64,000 bases of DNA from Phycisphaerae bacterium (GCA_018003015.1 JAGNEZ010000024.1:1-64000); one strand, 5' to 3'; numbered from the stretch's first letter, positions 8,054 to 17,513 are shown. A program made the numbers and translations. Notes: generated from the letters alone by a model not told the origin.

Positions 8054-9524
8054 CCGTGGCTCCGACCAGAACCAGTCCGTAGAACATCGCCGCGTAGGCC
8101 ACGCCTCGAACCCAGACCGGGCAGCGTGGCAGGAACTCCAGATCGCCTCTGAACCGCTGGATCGCCTCCATCGCCAGCAGCGGCAGGGTCAACACCAGCA
8201 GGCTCACCACCCCGGTCTGCGAGATCGAGTTGGCCCCCTGCAGGATCCACCACGGCCAGGGCGACCAGACGGCATCCAGGAATCGACCGAGTTGGTCGAC
8301 CGACTGACAGCGGAAGATCATCCAGCCGAGACAGACCAGCTGGAAGAAGCCGAGCACGGCCAACCACGAGACCGACCGATGGGCGGGCGGACCCAGGCGG
8401 GCAAACAGGCGCTCGATCACCGGCCGGAGCATCCGGTAACCGACCAGCAGGCATCCCTGATACGCGCCCCAGAGCACGAAGGTCCAGGCCGCACCATGCC
8501 ACAGACCGCCCAGGATCATGGTCAGCATGAGGTTGATGCAGGTGCGCCGGGTGCCCCGGCGATTGCCTCCAAGTGGGATATAGAGGTAGTCGCGCAGCCA
8601 GGAGGAGAGGCTGATATGCCAGCGCCGCCAGAACTCGACCGGATTGCTCGAGAGGTAAGGAAGGTCGAAGTTCAGGCCAAAGTGGAAACCCATCATCCGG
8701 GCGCAGCCGCGGGCGATATCGGTGTAACCCGAGAAGTCACAGTAGATCTGCACCGCAAAGGCATAGGTGGCCACCACGATCGCGGCCCCGTCCGCACCCG
8801 GGGCGTCGAGGCGATAGACGTGGTCGACCAGCAGGGCCAGGTTGTCGGCAATCACCACTTTCTTGAACAGGCCCCAGAGCACGAGGTAGCCGCCGGTCCA
8901 GATCTCCCCGCCATTCAGACGTCGCGGCCGACAGACCTGCGGCAGGAACTCGCGGGCCCGCAGGATCGGCCCGGCGACGAGTTGGGGGAAGAACGCGACA
9001 AACACCCCGAACCGCATGAGGCTGCGAACCGCCCGCAAGTCACCCCGGTAGACATCGATCGTGTAGCTCAGGCTCTGGAACGTGTAGAAGGAAATGCCTA
9101 CCGGCAGGATCAGATTGAGCAGCCGGGGTTCGAGTGGCAACCCGAGCATCCGGAGCAGACTCGCACCGCCGGTGGCGAAGAAGTCGAAGTACTTGAAAAA
9201 GCCGAGGATTCCCAGGTTGGAGACAATCGACGCGACCAGGATCGTCCGCCGAGCCTTCGCTGAGTAGAGATACGGGGCATTCGAAGGATCCAGGCCGGTG
9301 TCGGGATCCTCGCCGATCCGGCGGTCGAGCAATCGGGCGCACAGGTAGTCGATGCTGGTGGAGAGCCAGATCAGTCCAAGGAAACGCCAATCCCAGTAAC
9401 CGTAGAAGAAGCAACTCGCGGCCAGCAGCAGCGCGTTCTGGAGGCGCAGACGCCAGGCCGAGAGGACATAGAGTCCATAGACCACGACGAAGAACGCCGC
9501 GAATGTCAGGCTGTTGAAGACCAT
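8022..9524 (-). CDS. MBOAT family membrane-bound O-acyltransferase (AlgI-like)
   Basis: 500 residues with about ten hydrophobic segments. MBOAT signatures are NPVEFWRRWHISLSSWLRDY (His303) and the catalytic-type ILGGLWHGAAWTFVLWG (His343). YCDFSGYTDIARG is also diagnostic of the AlgI branch. The protein should transfer acyl groups from a cytoplasmic donor across the inner membrane to an extracellular polymer or lipid, working with the SGNH protein encoded next. No polysaccharide synthase lies nearby, so the acceptor is unknown. The start codon ATG at 9524 has GGAG about eight bases upstream. Confidence 0.95.
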   Translation of the reverse strand: MVFNSLTFAAFFVVVYGLYVLSAWRLRLQNALLLAASCFFYGYWDWRFLGLIWLSTSIDYLCARLLDRRIGEDPDTGLDPSNAPYLYSAKARRTILVASIVSNLGILGFFKYFDFFATGGASLLRMLGLPLEPRLLNLILPVGISFYTFQSLSYTIDVYRGDLRAVRSLMRFGVFVAFFPQLVAGPILRAREFLPQVCRPRRLNGGEIWTGGYLVLWGLFKKVVIADNLALLVDHVYRLDAPGADGAAIVVATYAFAVQIYCDFSGYTDIARGCARMMGFHFGLNFDLPYLSSNPVEFWRRWHISLSSWLRDYLYIPLGGNRRGTRRTCINLMLTMILGGLWHGAAWTFVLWGAYQGCLLVGYRMLRPVIERLFARLGPPAHRSVSWLAVLGFFQLVCLGWMIFRCQSVDQLGRFLDAVWSPWPWWILQGANSISQTGVVSLLVLTLPLLAMEAIQRFRGDLEFLPRCPVWVRGVAYAAMFYGLVLVGATDGKPFIYFQF

Positions 9525-9667
9525 CCGGCATGGCTCCAGCGTTACGTATCTGTCGGAAGGGCGGGATGACCGGTTGAGTTAGCGGACCTGCGTGTCGGGG
9601 CAAGCGTCCGATAATCGCGGCGGCTGGTTCCGGGATACTCGCACCCAACGGTCGTACCACCGGGCAT

Positions 9668-9697
9668 TTGCGAACGGATGCGACCTGGCGCTATACT
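9668..9697 (+). promoter_or_regulatory. Sigma-70-type promoter for the exported protein at 9731
   Basis: TTGCGA (9668-9673), an 18-bp spacer, then TATACT (9692-9697). Transcription would start about 27 bases before the ATG at 9731, with a GGGG ribosome site at 9721-9724. The same TATACT box recurs upstream of the PIN-TRAM gene and the Bat operon. Confidence 0.55.
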
Positions 9698-9730
9698 CGA
9701 CGCCTGGCCCGAAACACAAAGGGGACCACC

Positions 9731-12100
9731 ATGCTGACTACCCGTGCTCGGATCATTCTGTTGGCCGGTTGCCTTCTCGCCGCCTCATCGACGGTCAGGG
9801 CGGAGCCACCCGTCACGACAAACGAAGGGACACACGCTTGCCGATTGCCTGCACACCTGCCGCCGACGATGGCGGCCTGGTTCTGGCATGGTCGCGAGTT
9901 CGAACCGGGCGGCTACAAGCCATACCTGGACATGACCGCCCGGCATTCGGGCATCAACCTGCTCACGACCACGCTGCGCGTAGCCGGCCACGAGGTCACC
10001 GAGCCCGCGGTACACGACCAAATCAAGGCGGCGGCAGAATACGCCAGAGGGTTGGGCATCCGAATGGTCATGGACCTGGACGTACGGTTGGCCCGGGAGG
10101 CCTTCCGGAAGGAATACCCCGACGAGATGGAGGGCATGCTCCGGCTTCGTGAGATTCCGCTCGGCGATTCAGGCGAGGTCGGCTTGAGCATCGCCAGCGA
10201 GGAGCCTGCGGACCACTACACGTATGGCACCACGCCGTATGTGGCCTTGACCGGCCGTCTGGTACGGGTCTACTCCTACGTTCGCGGTCCGCAAGGCATT
10301 GAGCCGGAGACGGTGCTGGATGTCACCCAGCGGTGCCGCGTCCGAACGGAGACGGCTAAGGAAGTTGCGGTGTCGTTGCCCTGTGATTCCGAGAGCAAGG
10401 GGCGTACGGCGTGCGTTGTTGTCTGCTTCACCCATTTGACCCCGGCGGCGTTCGGGCCGCATCTCGATACGTTCCAGCGCAGAATCCTGGAGGGCTACCG
10501 GGATGCCGGCCTGGCCGGAGCCTGCAAGGATGAATGGGGGTTTCCGCCCTGCTTTGACGGCTGCCCGGCGCACCACGACTTCTGGTACTCCCGTTTCGAG
10601 GCCGAGGCCTATGGAGGTCGGACCGGTGGACGGGAGCTGGTGCGGGATGGCCTGCTGATGGCATTCGGCGAACGTGGGCGCGAGGCGGAGCGCATCGCGG
10701 CCATCAATCAGTTCACGCAGATGTGCCGCGAGCGTCACGCGGGCGTTGAGATGCTGTTCCACCGGTCGGTCAAGGCGGTGTTCGGACCGCAGGCGGTTGT
10801 GGCCACCCATCCGACCTGGTGGCCGTACCCGGACCGGCGCGAGTTCATGAAGAACGGCCTGGACTGGTGGGCGGCCACGCGGGACGTCGCCCAGACGGAT
10901 GAGGCGACGCCGTTCTGCGTGCGGACCGCGCTGGCCAAGCGATGGGGCAGCCCGGTCTGGTACAACATGTACTACTCGCCCAAGGTGGACGACTACCGAG
11001 CGGAGCTGTGGTCGGCGGCCCTGGCCGGGGGACGGATCAACTATCACCCGCTGTGGCCGATTGATGGCGGGCAGGGCTTCGATGAGGGATGCAAGGCGCT
11101 GCTTCGCGGGGAGCTGATGCGCGGCGAATGCCGGGTGCGGCTGCTGAGCTTCATCACGACGGCGCCGCTCGATTGCCCGGTGGCAGTGGTCTTCGGACAC
11201 CCTGGGGCGATGAACTGGGCAGGGAGCGGGTACGACGATGTCGGGATCGGGCTGACGGATGCCTTGTGGCAGGCGGGCTATCCGGCGGACCTCATCCCGA
11301 CGAGCGAGATCGAGTCCGGTTCACTGCGCGCCGGCCGCGATGGCCATGTGCAGTATGGCGGCCAGAAGTACCGGGCGGTGGTCATCTATCATCCGGACCT
11401 GGACAAGCCGGCTACCGCGAAGTTCTGGCACAAGCTGATCGCCGACGAGACCCTCGCCAAGGGTGCGGTTTCGCGTGATTACGCGGCATTCGTCGGCAAG
11501 GCGGCGGGGGGTCAAACCAGCCTTTATCGGATCGGCGACTGGAAGCGGGGTTTTGACGGCAAGCCGTTCGATGGGGCGACGGCGCTGCCCAAGGACACGA
11601 TCGTAGCCGCGGACGTGCCGTCGGTGACCGCGCTGATTGTCGCCCGGATGAAGGAGCTGGGTATCGAGCCCCAGGCGGCGGCGGATCGGGTTACGGGATT
11701 TGCGGATTGTCACAGCATGGCGTCGCCGGTGGCGGGACACACGCGGCTGATTGACGGAACTCACGTTGTGGTATCAGGGGTGAAGTCGGCGGGCGGCGAC
11801 CCGATCCAAACGAGGTTCACGATCAAGGGCCGGAGTGTGACCGTGGATGCGGTAGGTTTGGCTGCGGTGCGATTCGGTCCCGACTGGCAGCTCGAGGCCT
11901 TTGCGGCGGGCGGGCTCAAGCACATCGAGGCGGGTGAGTTCAAGCTTGATCTGCCAAGCCGGGCCGATCTGGCGGTCTGGCGCGATTCGCAGGGCAAGAT
12001 GCACGGCGTCCTGCAGGGCTGGAATGGGGAGGTGCCTGCGGCACTGGCGGCGGTGACGGATGACTGGTTGCGAATGGGAGTGCCCAAGGAGATGGAGTGA
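9731..12100 (+). CDS. Large exported protein, probable TIM-barrel glycoside hydrolase-like, family not recognised
   Basis: 789 residues. ATG at 9731 gives a clean signal peptide (LLAGCLLAASSTVRA, cleavage near residue 24). An upstream in-frame start would bury the promoter. The middle reads like a glycosidase barrel: GINLLTTTLRV, GLGIRMVMDLDVRLAREAF, CKDEWGFPPCFDG, THPTWWPYPDRREF, WYNMYYSPKVDDYRAELW. Residues about 480-640 look like a beta-galactosidase-type trimerisation (GATase-like) domain (VAVVFGHPGAMNW, YRAVVIYHPDLDKP). A beta-rich tail follows. Together this resembles a remote GH42-like protein, but I cannot assign catalytic residues. It is followed by another exported protein. Confidence 0.75.
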   Translation: MLTTRARIILLAGCLLAASSTVRAEPPVTTNEGTHACRLPAHLPPTMAAWFWHGREFEPGGYKPYLDMTARHSGINLLTTTLRVAGHEVTEPAVHDQIKAAAEYARGLGIRMVMDLDVRLAREAFRKEYPDEMEGMLRLREIPLGDSGEVGLSIASEEPADHYTYGTTPYVALTGRLVRVYSYVRGPQGIEPETVLDVTQRCRVRTETAKEVAVSLPCDSESKGRTACVVVCFTHLTPAAFGPHLDTFQRRILEGYRDAGLAGACKDEWGFPPCFDGCPAHHDFWYSRFEAEAYGGRTGGRELVRDGLLMAFGERGREAERIAAINQFTQMCRERHAGVEMLFHRSVKAVFGPQAVVATHPTWWPYPDRREFMKNGLDWWAATRDVAQTDEATPFCVRTALAKRWGSPVWYNMYYSPKVDDYRAELWSAALAGGRINYHPLWPIDGGQGFDEGCKALLRGELMRGECRVRLLSFITTAPLDCPVAVVFGHPGAMNWAGSGYDDVGIGLTDALWQAGYPADLIPTSEIESGSLRAGRDGHVQYGGQKYRAVVIYHPDLDKPATAKFWHKLIADETLAKGAVSRDYAAFVGKAAGGQTSLYRIGDWKRGFDGKPFDGATALPKDTIVAADVPSVTALIVARMKELGIEPQAAADRVTGFADCHSMASPVAGHTRLIDGTHVVVSGVKSAGGDPIQTRFTIKGRSVTVDAVGLAAVRFGPDWQLEAFAAGGLKHIEAGEFKLDLPSRADLAVWRDSQGKMHGVLQGWNGEVPAALAAVTDDWLRMGVPKEME

Positions 12101-12311
12101 TCAGGAGCGGTGCACCAGCCGTGAACCACCGGCCTGTGGGCCGGCCCGCGGTGGGATGGGTCCTAAAGGAGGCTTTACGATCTATCTGGCGCCAGCTCAG
12201 GGACACAGGCGAGACCGGCGGCATCGCGACGCCCAGCCGAGCGCAACGGGCAGGAAGATGCTGGGAGACCAGACGGAACGGCTGAGCCAACTTGTTCGGA
12301 GGATCCGGGAA

Positions 12312-13661
12312 TTGAAGACACGGCGATCCACATACCTCGTGGTTCTCTTCTGTCCGTTGACCGCTTTCGGCGCCGAGCCGGCGGGCACCGGAGGCAGGAT
12401 GACGTTCCTGGACAACGGCCGGGTCCGCATCGGCATGGATCTAGAACTCGGGGGGGCCGTCACCTTTCTTTCCGGCGCGGATCATCCGGGCAACATCATC
12501 AACAGTGCCGATCTCGGGCGGCAGATTCAGATGTCGCACTACTCGGGACCGTGGCCGTTCGAAGTCGGGGGCAAGAAACCGAATCCGGCGTGGGCCGGGC
12601 TGGGCTGGAACCCGATCCAGACCGGCGACTGCTACGGGAACCCGTCGAAGGTGCTCGCACACCGCAACGATGGCAAGGAGATCTATATCAAGTGCATTCC
12701 GATGCAGTGGCCGCTCGACAACGTTCCGGGCGACTGCGTGTTCGAGACCTGGACGACGCTGGACGGGCCGGTCATCCACATGCGGTACCGGTGCACCAAT
12801 CGCCGCGCCGACCAGACGCCGTATCGCCCCTGCCCGCAGGAGTTACCGGCGGTCTACACCATCTCCAGGCTATGGCGGCTGATGTCCTACACGGGTGACA
12901 AGCCGTTCACCGGCCACAAGCTCACGCAGGTCACCAATGACTGGCGCCGACCCTGGCCATGGACGCGGTTCACGGCCACGGAGCGATGGGCGGCGCTGGT
13001 GGACGACGGGGGCTGGGGCCTGGGCGTCTTCAAGGACGACGGCGGCGAGTTCCACGGCGGGACTCACGGCGACGGCCGGTCCGACGATCCCAAGCATGGC
13101 TCGACCGCGTATCTTGCCCCTGTTCACAGGGAGAACTTCGATCACAACATCGTCTACGAGCACCGGACGGAGTTCATGGTCGGCAGACTCGACGACATTC
13201 GCCAGCGCTTCAATGACATGGCGACGCGGACGCCGCCCGCCTGGCGATTCGTCCAGGACCGACAGCACTGGACGTTGGGCGACGCCACCGATCAGGGCTT
13301 CCCGATGAAAGGCGAATGGCGAGTCAAGTTCGGCGACAAGAGGCCGCGCCTCGAAAGCCCGTTGCAGTGCTGGCGCGCGGAGAAGGCCCCGTTGGCGCAC
13401 CTCGAAATCGCCTGCCGGGGTACGGCGATGAAGGCACGACTTTTCTGGAAGCGGCTCGATGATGACAGATACGACGGCAAGAAGTCCCTGCCGCTCGAAC
13501 TGAACCCCGACGGCGAGTTCCACGCTTATCGTCTGGACCTTGCCTCGTCATCCGAGTATTGCGGTCTCATCACCGGGCTGGCCCTCGAGCCGAGCGCCGA
13601 ACCACGCCCGGGAGCCGAGATTGCCGTCCGATCCATCGCCCTCTCGGCACGACGGCGCTGA
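12312..13661 (+). CDS. Exported protein of unknown function, beta-rich
   Basis: 449 residues. I place the start at TTG 12312. GGAGG at 12298-12302 is correctly spaced (9 bases), and the product then opens with a textbook signal peptide (KTRRSTYLVVLFCPLTAFGAEP). ATG 12258 lacks good spacing and would bury the signal. The mature protein begins with FLDNGRVRIGMDLELGGAVTFL, a typical beta-supersandwich opening of aldose-epimerase or glycosidase N-terminal domains. It also contains TLDGPVIHMRYRCTNR and aromatic-rich stretches. No catalytic motif is recognised. The opening resembles the first part of the 348-residue protein at 55915-56961, so both may be carbohydrate-binding folds. Confidence 0.75.
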   Translation: MKTRRSTYLVVLFCPLTAFGAEPAGTGGRMTFLDNGRVRIGMDLELGGAVTFLSGADHPGNIINSADLGRQIQMSHYSGPWPFEVGGKKPNPAWAGLGWNPIQTGDCYGNPSKVLAHRNDGKEIYIKCIPMQWPLDNVPGDCVFETWTTLDGPVIHMRYRCTNRRADQTPYRPCPQELPAVYTISRLWRLMSYTGDKPFTGHKLTQVTNDWRRPWPWTRFTATERWAALVDDGGWGLGVFKDDGGEFHGGTHGDGRSDDPKHGSTAYLAPVHRENFDHNIVYEHRTEFMVGRLDDIRQRFNDMATRTPPAWRFVQDRQHWTLGDATDQGFPMKGEWRVKFGDKRPRLESPLQCWRAEKAPLAHLEIACRGTAMKARLFWKRLDDDRYDGKKSLPLELNPDGEFHAYRLDLASSSEYCGLITGLALEPSAEPRPGAEIAVRSIALSARRR

Positions 13662-13718
13662 GCGTGGTGGCGAGAGTGGCCCCGGTTGATTGGATTTCCG
13701 CGTTCATGGGAGGCGGTC

Positions 13719-14069
13719 ATGAGCATTGTTCTGTTGCGTGGGCCGAAGAGACAGGCCGTGCTTGTCGCGATGATGGCCGCATGGACGGTGAGCGGATCCG
13801 GCCGACCGTCGCCGGCGGCGGCTGAGGAATCGGAAGCGAAGGCCCGGCTGCCCACTGAGCCGGTCGCCCCGGGCGAAGCGTCGGCATTTCAGCCGAACAT
13901 GGTCGTGACGCACCTGCCCGAACGACCGGTCGCGAACGGCGGGCCCAGCGAGGAAATCAGCCTGGCTCCTTACGGTTGTACCAAGTTCCGGGTCTCGATG
14001 TTCCCGATCACGGAGCAGGCCTTCGCCGCTCTGAAGTCGGAGAGCGCGGTAGGCTCCGGGAACAAGTAG
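13719..14069 (+). CDS. Short exported protein carrying a GH127-like C-terminal tail; possible gene remnant
   Basis: 116 residues from ATG 13719, with GGGAGG five bases upstream. A signal-like segment occupies residues about 12-36 (VLVAMMAAWTVSG). The only recognisable part is ISLAPYGCTKFRVSMFPIT near residues 83-101, which resembles the last residues of beta-L-arabinofuranosidase-type GH127/DUF1680 enzymes (family ending 'xLxPYGCxKxRxSxFP'). No catalytic domain precedes it. The gene may be an internally deleted GH127 gene that kept its signal sequence and its tail, or a small protein of its own. It is the third co-directional exported gene in a row, 57 bases after the previous one. Confidence 0.6.
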   Translation: MSIVLLRGPKRQAVLVAMMAAWTVSGSGRPSPAAAEESEAKARLPTEPVAPGEASAFQPNMVVTHLPERPVANGGPSEEISLAPYGCTKFRVSMFPITEQAFAALKSESAVGSGNK

Positions 14070-14213
14070 ACGGACCGAGGAGGGCGCCCCGCCGGCCAAG
14101 GCGTACGCACCGGTGTCACACCGTAGGCCGCACCAGGCGATACCGACGGCACGAGTCACGACACGAGCGGATCGTTGAGAAGTGCTCGCCGATGCCGTAA
14201 AGTGACCCCACGA

Positions 14214-17105
14214 ATGACCGGGAAGACGAACAACCTGTCCGGCGGCGATGCCGCCGACCTGCTCACGCCGGCTATGCGCCAGTACATTGAGCAGAAGGCG
14301 GCCGCGCCGGACGCGCTCCTGCTGTTCCGCATGGGCGATTTCTACGAGTTGTTCTACGAAGACGCGGTGACCGCCTCGCGGGTGCTGGGCCTGACCCTGA
14401 CCAGCCGGGGCAAGGACAAAGGCGGAACGGCCATCCCGCTCGCCGGGCTGCCCTACCACGCCCTGCAGTCCTACCTGTCCAAGCTCGTCCACGCCGGCTA
14501 CAAGGTGGCGATCAGCGAGCAGGTCGAGGACCCGCGTCAGGCCAAAGGCGTGGTCAAGCGCGAGATCGTGCGGATCGTCACGCCCGGCACGCTGACCGAG
14601 GACGCGCTCCTGGAGCAGCGGGCGGACAACTATCTGGCCTGCGTCTGCCGACTCAAGGACGAGTGCGGGCTGGCGTTCGTCGAGCTGTCGACCGGGGCGT
14701 TCTGGGTGCAGACGCTGGCCGAGCGGTTGCTGGTCGACGAACTGGTCCGGCTGCAGCCGGCGGAACTGCTTGTGCCTGAACGGCGGATCGACGCCCAGGA
14801 CCCGTTGGTGGCCGCACTCCGCAAGCTCACCGGGGCGGGGCAGGCGTTGCCCGAACTGACCATCACCAACCGGGCGGGGCACCTGTTCGATCCCTACCAG
14901 GCCCAGGAGACGCTTCGCAAGCACTTCGGCGTGGTCACGCTCGAAGGGTTCGGATTCACCGGCATGGATGCGTCGCTCTGCGCGGCGGCCGTCATCGTCG
15001 ATTACCTTGCCGAGACGCAGAAGACCTCGCTCAACCACATCGTCAAGTTGTCGCGGCGGTGTTCGAGTGACTACGTGTTGATTGACGAGGCCACGTGGCG
15101 ATCACTCGAAGTGGAGCGGACGCTGCGGAGCGGGGCGGCGGCCGGATCGCTGGTCTGCGCGGTGGATCGCACCTCGACGGCCATGGGCGGGCGTTGCCTG
15201 CGACGGTGGCTGGCGGCGCCGCTGCGCGCGGCCGGGGCGATCATTGCCCGGCAGGAAGCGATCGCGGACTTGCTGGCCGACGTGCATCAGCTGGAGGCCA
15301 TCCGGACCGAACTGGGGCAGCTGGCCGACATCGAACGGATCACCTCGCGACTCGGTGTGGGGCGGGCATCGCCGCGTGATCTGCTCGCGCTGGGACGGAC
15401 GCTGCTGGCGGTCGAGAAGGTGGCCGATCTGCTCGACGAGACGGGCCGGAAGACAAGTGGGCGCTGTGAGACATCGCTTTCGTGTGGCACAGGCGTTTCG
15501 CCTGTGAACAAGCCATGTGGCACAGGCGCCTCGCCTGTGGAGGCCTGGCGGGGTGAGTCCGGCACCCTTCACCCCGACCAGACGCCGGTGCCACCCGCGG
15601 CGCTGCCGCACCCGGAAGTGCCGCACCCCGAAGCGACGATCCGGCAGGTGCCGTTCCTGGCCGAGCGATCGGTGGCCCTGCGCGGACAGCGTGACTTGGC
15701 CGAGTATCTGACGACCGCTTTGCACCCCGACGCGCCGCTCATGGTCAGCGAGGGTGGTGTGATCGCCAATGGGCACGACGCCGAGCTCGACCGGCTGCGC
15801 TCGATCGGCAGCGACGGGCGCCAGTGGCTAGCCGACTACCAGGTTCGCGAGATCGAGCGGAGCGGCATCCCCAGCCTCAAGGTTGGCTACAACCAGGTGT
15901 TCGGCTACTACATTGAGGTCACCAATACCCACCGCGAGCGCATTCCGGCCGATTACGTCCGCAAGCAGACGCTCAAGAACGCGGAGCGCTACATCACCGA
16001 CGAGCTGAAGAACTACGAGACCGAGGTGCTGACCGCTCACGACCAGGCGATTCAACGGGAGATCGCCCTCTTCGAGATCATTCGCCAGCATGCGATCGAA
16101 CACATCCGAGCTCTGCAGGTGCTGGCGACGGCCGTGGCCGAGATCGACGTGGCCGCCGGACTGGCCCACCTGGCGGACGAGCGGCGATACGTCCGGCCGG
16201 AGCTGACTGCCGAACCGCTGCTGGAAATCCGCGATGGGCGGCATCCGGTGCTGGACCAGACCCTGGCCGAGAAGTTCGTGCCCAACGACTGCGAGTTGGG
16301 CCTGACCGCCGGTGAAGGTAAGGATCGCCAGACGCTGGTGGTGCTCACCGGTCCGAACATGGCCGGCAAGAGCACGTACATCCGCCAGGTTGCGCTGCTG
16401 ACATTGCTCGCCCAGGCGGGGAGTTACGTCCCCGCGGGCTCGATGCGCTTCGGACCGGTCGATCGCATCTTCGCCCGCGTCGGGGCATCCGATGAGATCA
16501 GCCGCGGGCAATCGACGTTCATGGTCGAGATGACCGAGGCGGCCAACATCCTCAACAACGCCACCGAGGAGAGCCTGGTGATCATCGATGAACTCGGCCG
16601 GGGCACGAGCACGTTCGACGGTCTGTCGCTGGCCTGGGCGATTGCCGAACAGCTGGTGACCAGAATCCACTGCCGCACGCTGTTCGCGACCCACTACCAC
16701 GAGCTGACGCAACTGGAGGACAACCTCGTCGGGGCGATCAACTGCAATGTCGCGGTTCGCGAGTGGGAAGACCAGATCATCTTCCTGCATCGCATCGTCC
16801 GCGGCGGGACGGACCGCAGTTACGGCTCGCACGTCGCCAAGCTGGCAGGCATCCCGCCAAGGGTCATCGAGCGCAGCCGGCAGTTGCTGGCCGAGCTGGA
16901 GTCCAATTTCTCGGCCGTCCGCCGGGCTCCGATCCGCACCGCCGTGTGCACCAAGCCGAAGCCGAAGGACAACCAGCTCATGCTGTTCGCGGTGACCGAC
17001 CCGGCCGACGACGTGATCGAGGAGATTCGCAGGACCGATCCGAACAACATGACCCCACTGGACGCGCTCAAGCTGATCGAACGCTGGCGGGGATTGCTGC
17101 ATTGA
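14214..17105 (+). CDS. mutS: DNA mismatch repair protein MutS
   Basis: 963 residues from ATG 14214, the canonical start region; an upstream in-frame codon at 14175 adds a spurious stretch. MutS recognises base mismatches and recruits MutL. The mismatch-reading motif GDFYELF is at residues 41-47, Walker A GPNMAGKST at about 713-721, Walker B VIIDELGRGTST and the signature FATHYHE follow. Typical MutS is about 850-900 residues. The excess lies mainly at residues about 415-475, a Pro/Gly-rich linker in the lever domain that contains two copies of a palindromic repeat in frame. The core is intact, so the protein is probably functional. No mutL is nearby. Confidence 0.97.
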   Translation: MTGKTNNLSGGDAADLLTPAMRQYIEQKAAAPDALLLFRMGDFYELFYEDAVTASRVLGLTLTSRGKDKGGTAIPLAGLPYHALQSYLSKLVHAGYKVAISEQVEDPRQAKGVVKREIVRIVTPGTLTEDALLEQRADNYLACVCRLKDECGLAFVELSTGAFWVQTLAERLLVDELVRLQPAELLVPERRIDAQDPLVAALRKLTGAGQALPELTITNRAGHLFDPYQAQETLRKHFGVVTLEGFGFTGMDASLCAAAVIVDYLAETQKTSLNHIVKLSRRCSSDYVLIDEATWRSLEVERTLRSGAAAGSLVCAVDRTSTAMGGRCLRRWLAAPLRAAGAIIARQEAIADLLADVHQLEAIRTELGQLADIERITSRLGVGRASPRDLLALGRTLLAVEKVADLLDETGRKTSGRCETSLSCGTGVSPVNKPCGTGASPVEAWRGESGTLHPDQTPVPPAALPHPEVPHPEATIRQVPFLAERSVALRGQRDLAEYLTTALHPDAPLMVSEGGVIANGHDAELDRLRSIGSDGRQWLADYQVREIERSGIPSLKVGYNQVFGYYIEVTNTHRERIPADYVRKQTLKNAERYITDELKNYETEVLTAHDQAIQREIALFEIIRQHAIEHIRALQVLATAVAEIDVAAGLAHLADERRYVRPELTAEPLLEIRDGRHPVLDQTLAEKFVPNDCELGLTAGEGKDRQTLVVLTGPNMAGKSTYIRQVALLTLLAQAGSYVPAGSMRFGPVDRIFARVGASDEISRGQSTFMVEMTEAANILNNATEESLVIIDELGRGTSTFDGLSLAWAIAEQLVTRIHCRTLFATHYHELTQLEDNLVGAINCNVAVREWEDQIIFLHRIVRGGTDRSYGSHVAKLAGIPPRVIERSRQLLAELESNFSAVRRAPIRTAVCTKPKPKDNQLMLFAVTDPADDVIEEIRRTDPNNMTPLDALKLIERWRGLLH
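15484..15540. repeat. Two palindromic repeats inserted in frame in mutS
   Basis: CACAGGCG-TTT-CGCCTGTG (15488-15506) and CACAGGCG-CCT-CGCCTGTG (15521-15539), each preceded by tgtgg. Each is a hairpin with an 8-bp GC-rich stem and a 3-base loop. Both are read in the same frame as CGTG(V/A)SPV. Repeats translating to this motif, or to its reverse complement, occur dispersed in planctomycete genomes. Here they sit inside an essential-repair gene without breaking the frame. Confidence 0.9.
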
Positions 17106-17513
17106 TAGCGGCTGCCGCGCGGCGGTAGATCGGGAGCGGCAACCGATCGGAAGCAACAACAGGAACGCGAGGCTGCGAAGTGGCGTGGCCGAGAGACCGG
17201 CCCCCGACGGACGCGATTTTGGATGTCGTCCTCCTTCGACCCCAGCGGGGCCGCGGTTTGTAGCCCGGGGCGATACGCTGCCCCGGGAACAAGGCGACGC
17301 AAGTTCCTCCCAATCGCCCCAGCGGGGCGGAGGAATGGTGTTGAACGTGTAGGGATTCTCCTGTGTTGAGAAGACCATCCATACAAAGAACCTATCTCAC
17401 TCTGGAGTGTAGGACGGGTTGCGAACCTGTCGCGCGGCCGGCAAGATGCCGGTCCCACACCTGACGGAATAGGCTCACAGTTTTCACATGCCGAGAAGGC
17501 AAGGGTTGTTGCC
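17106..17513. repeat. Palindrome-rich spacer after mutS
   Basis: No gene in about 400 bases. Four hairpins are visible: CCCGGGGC-(8)-GCCCCGGG (17264-17287), CGCCCC-AGC-GGGGCG (17315-17329), GACGGGTT-GCG-AACCTGTC (17413-17431, one G-U pair), and CCGGCA-AGA-TGCCGG (17438-17452). They look like members of separate dispersed REP-like families laid side by side. None is followed by a T-tract, so they are not ordinary terminators. Confidence 0.75.
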
